Shown piece after piece: positions 57,518 through 60,000 of a DNA stretch of 60,000 nucleotides. Under the pieces are notes generated by a model. That model was not told the DNA's origin, searched no databases, and saw only the letters and a list, made by a program, of their open reading frames with translations. Both the position numbers and the translations under genes were made by a program. Numbering within the stretch: the stretch's first letter is position 1; every line of letters begins with the position of its first letter. Source of the stretch: Branchiostoma floridae (Eukaryota; Chordata; Leptocardii; Amphioxiformes; Branchiostomatidae); contig NC_049986.1 of NCBI RefSeq assembly GCF_000003815.2, positions 13,029,876-13,089,875 on the forward strand, written 5' to 3'.

Positions 57518-59536
57518 ATTTACAGGCTCCAATTTGTATGGTCTCAGTCTGCTTGGACAGTAGCTCCTGAGCGCCGCAGTTGAACTCGAACCTGGAAGGA
57601 TAGATTAAGATTTAATGTTATTATCCTTTACAAATTCTAATGATTATTAATTATTCTTAGACTTCGTCTACCTTTTAGGAAATCAATTTGTGATTTCTGT
57701 CCGTAGCTGCCCAGTCAGCTATCGTCATTTTAGTGTACAGAATGCAAGCGTTCTGTATGTGGCCATAAATACTCACTGCTGTCCCTGCTAACATACCCGT
57801 TAACTACACTACTAACTTTGAAAAAATATTAAATGCTTGCTTGCTTTATATTACATGCAAATGGACTGAATCTTTGGAGGTGCAGTATTACGTGCATGTG
57901 TTGTTCAATTATACGTTTTCCTGTCACAACGTACCTCTCACATTCCTTCTCTCCCGCTGTCGACACTTCCACCTTTTCCAGGAAGACACAAGATGGCGGC
58001 TCTTCGTTCAGCCACCCCATCAGGGAGCTGTACCAGTCCATGTACCAGGATTCCTCGCGCGGGACCCAGCGGATGTCCATGCTCCTGATGGCACCAAGCG
58101 GCTGTCTGCTTCCGATGACAAAGCCGTAGCTGTCTCCTGGTTTGATCTTTGTGTTGCTCCTGTGACTGGAGCGGAGAAAGGTAAAACTCTATCAAAATGT
58201 GACGCCGTTTCACGATCGGTTAACTGCCCGTTTGATATCTTTCCTTGCTTTTTTATCTGGATACACGACGCGTAGATCAGATTCACACAGTAGTTTTACT
58301 AACGCTTCCGACCGTTTTTGCTACGGAATTGTCGGAACAAAGTTTGAGCTGAAATGTGCCAAAGTTTGTCTTCGCCGCCTTCACACATCGATTTAGAATT
58401 AGGGTTATTAACCTGCTATTCAACAGGATCTTCTCAGTGTCACTGACTAAAAATAGTGGATGTTGTCTGACCGTTTCCAAAATCTTGAGACTGCTATTAG
58501 GCATATCCTATTACCCGGATGTCTAAACTTCATCGACTTCTTGAGTTAAGATCGATTACGTTGTAGTATAGTTGTAGTGTCGTGCTACAGATATCTGGAT
58601 CTACTAACCTGAGGACGTTGACAGAGTCTGACTGCGCCACTTCGCCCTTCAGCTTTACGAACATCTCCTCTGCCTCCTCAGTCGTAGCGTCCTTATTCTT
58701 GCCGATGTTAACCTTGACGTGATGAATCTCTTCGTCTGGGGCAAAAATATGCAACGTCAGGGTTAGTACAAGTTGCTGCTTCATGTAATGAATATCGACT
58801 AACTCCAATGCAAATCTAAATGCTGTGATAACGTGGTCGAAGTCGATCACTTGACTACTAGCAAATCATGCTCGGACAGTTAACAGCTTACATTGAATGT
58901 ACTGATGAAGCTGGAATATTTGCTGCTACAAATATGTATCTAAGAACTTACGGCAGTAGGGGTCCCTGTCTGATGTGGTGAGGAACAGTCTTTGGTCTAC
59001 TCTTGCTCCCGTTGGAAGGTCGTTCTTGTCGGCGTCGTACCCCATCTTGAAGCATCCCGTTGAGCCACAGGTGAGACACTTGCCGTCCTTGAAGTCCTTC
59101 CAGCTGCCGCAAGGGTACGACTTCCAGGTGCAGTCCGAGTTGACGGACTCGATGAACAGCCAGATGGCCCGCTGGTGGTTGCAGACGACGTAGTTGGTTC
59201 CGCCTAGAAGAGGGCAATTTTCTTCAGCTATAACGACTGGTAATGTGGGTACTTGTGTGTCCTTAGTTGGGCCGCCAGGAGACTTTCCCGACGAAGAGTC
59301 TTTTCTGATCTTTGATTGGACCACAGTTATGCTCTCAGGCTTGGTAGGAACGACTGTAGTGCCGTTCTTCGGGACCACTGTTGTACCCTTACTTGGGACG
59401 ACTGTTGGGCCCTCAGACGGGACAACTGTGTCGCCCTCAGTGGAGGCAACCACTATCATCTCGGTCGGGAATATTGCTTCCTTAGAAGGGACTGTTGTTT
59501 TGGCGTCAGATCTAGACAGGACGTCTGACTGATCTT
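57516..59536 (-). CDS. Pancreatic-type lipase 2, 3' half only, with a mucin-like insertion
   Basis: Visible exons on the minus strand: 59536-58952, 58735-58609, 58165-57935, 57591-57516, all in phase; earlier exons lie beyond the window. The first contains the catalytic-His segment YVVCNHQRAIWLF and the Cys-rich LTCGSTGCFKMGYDA stretch seen in lipase 1. The next exons form a PLAT domain (HHVKVNIGKNK, SYGFVIGSRQPLGAI, MDIRWVPREE), ending IGACK. The Ser and Asp of the triad are not in the window. About 111 residues precede the His segment, including 8-residue repeats such as GPTVVPSKGTTVVPKNG. This lies where lipase 1 has only its short lid loop. A second acceptor at 59204 would remove it without changing frame. 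A MITE copy lies in an intron (58434-58537). Confidence 0.85.
58434..58537 (-). mobile_element. MITE-family copy in a lipase 2 intron
   Basis: Contains GTGTCACTGACTAAAAATAG, then GTCTGACCGTTTCCAAAATC and CTGCTATTAGGC, in reverse orientation to 559-702. It then runs into CCGGATGTCTAAACTTCATC, which also follows the fragments at 11.88 and 23.01 kb. Confidence 0.6.
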
Positions 59537-60000
59537 CTGATGGCAAGAGAGGGAGAATAGAAACCGGCTGGTACCCAAATCGAAAAGAACAATTCGAATG
59601 AGAGCTTCAGTTGTCGGTTTAAATGGAGGGAGAATTTGAAATGGGTTGACTATACTGAACCTGGGTGATACGATGCATGAAATGTTACATGCTGGGAGAT
59701 AGTCAAGGCGTTTATCAAAGATGCAAATATGCAAAAAAAAAATCATTTCAAACATCCACCAGTCAACATGCGCTCGATGAATTGATTTATTGGGTTTATC
59801 TCGCATACCCTCTTACAGCTTCCTTGGCTCGTGTGATCACATTAAGACACGCCTTCATCAAAAAACTTTAAAAATCGACAATTCTTACCTTTCACATGTA
59901 GTAATATACTGTAAAATCATCATCAGTACTTGTAGATTATGTATTGACATCATTGTTGAGAATAGGCAGTGAAAGGGTTCAAGCATTTTCACCAAAAAAA
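59537..60000. other. Lipase 2 intron reaching the window edge
   Basis: The acceptor at 59538-59537 is preceded by a long pyrimidine tract on the minus strand. No further lipase exon is visible up to 60000. Confidence 0.5.

Overview
The window looks like cephalochordate (amphioxus, Branchiostoma-type) nuclear DNA. The genes are intron-rich and of chordate type: a BTB/C2H2 zinc-finger gene, pancreatic-type lipases with PLAT domains and a DPP7-like serine peptidase. They sit next to a head-to-tail array of LRR-plus-immunoglobulin membrane receptors, a family known to be greatly expanded in amphioxus. The species is inferred from gene content only. There are three N gaps (15171-15901, 29622-30101, 31607-31706).

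Layout. 1-13.3 kb holds no gene I can support, only small palindromic transposable elements (MITEs), microsatellites and one speculative promoter/first exon near 6.5-6.7 kb. 13306-17672 is a large inverted-repeat (foldback) structure. It has identical arms, a sharp terminal motif repeated inside each arm, and a core of ~50-bp minisatellite units that each resemble splice donor and acceptor sites. 18690-20048 (+) is a BTB/POZ protein with five C2H2 fingers. 21391-26545 (+) is a complete ten-exon secreted lipase with the full Ser-Asp-His triad. It converges on a DPP7-like S28 peptidase at 26720-32638 (-); the two stop codons are 174 bp apart, and one or more DPP7 exons fall in a gap. 32.6-34.7 kb is intergenic and carries nested hAT-like MITEs with exact 8-bp target duplications.

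34706-55783 (-) is a tandem array of six LRR-Ig transmembrane receptors, with a unit of about 3.2 kb where no repeats are inserted. Every unit has the same two-exon layout: exon 1 encodes the signal peptide and N-terminal Cys cap, and exon 2 encodes the LRRs, C-terminal cap, Ig domain, Ser/Thr-rich stalk, transmembrane helix and Tyr-containing tail. Two sequence subgroups are interleaved, and mosaic sequence sharing suggests gene conversion. Unit 4 is broken by three small indels. Tail tyrosines are lost one by one among copies.

The right edge (57516-59536, -) holds the 3' half of a second pancreatic-type lipase. It has an in-frame mucin-like Thr/Pro repeat between the lid position and the catalytic His, bounded by two alternative acceptors in the same phase.

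The lipases and the DPP7-like peptidase would act in digestion and in lysosomal or secreted peptide turnover. The LRR-Ig array looks like a rapidly evolving cell-surface recognition family. I see no operon-like linkage between these groups. The best candidates for something undescribed are the foldback element with its splice-site-like minisatellite, the mucin-like lid insertion in lipase 2, and the mosaic LRR-Ig array with drifting tail tyrosines.
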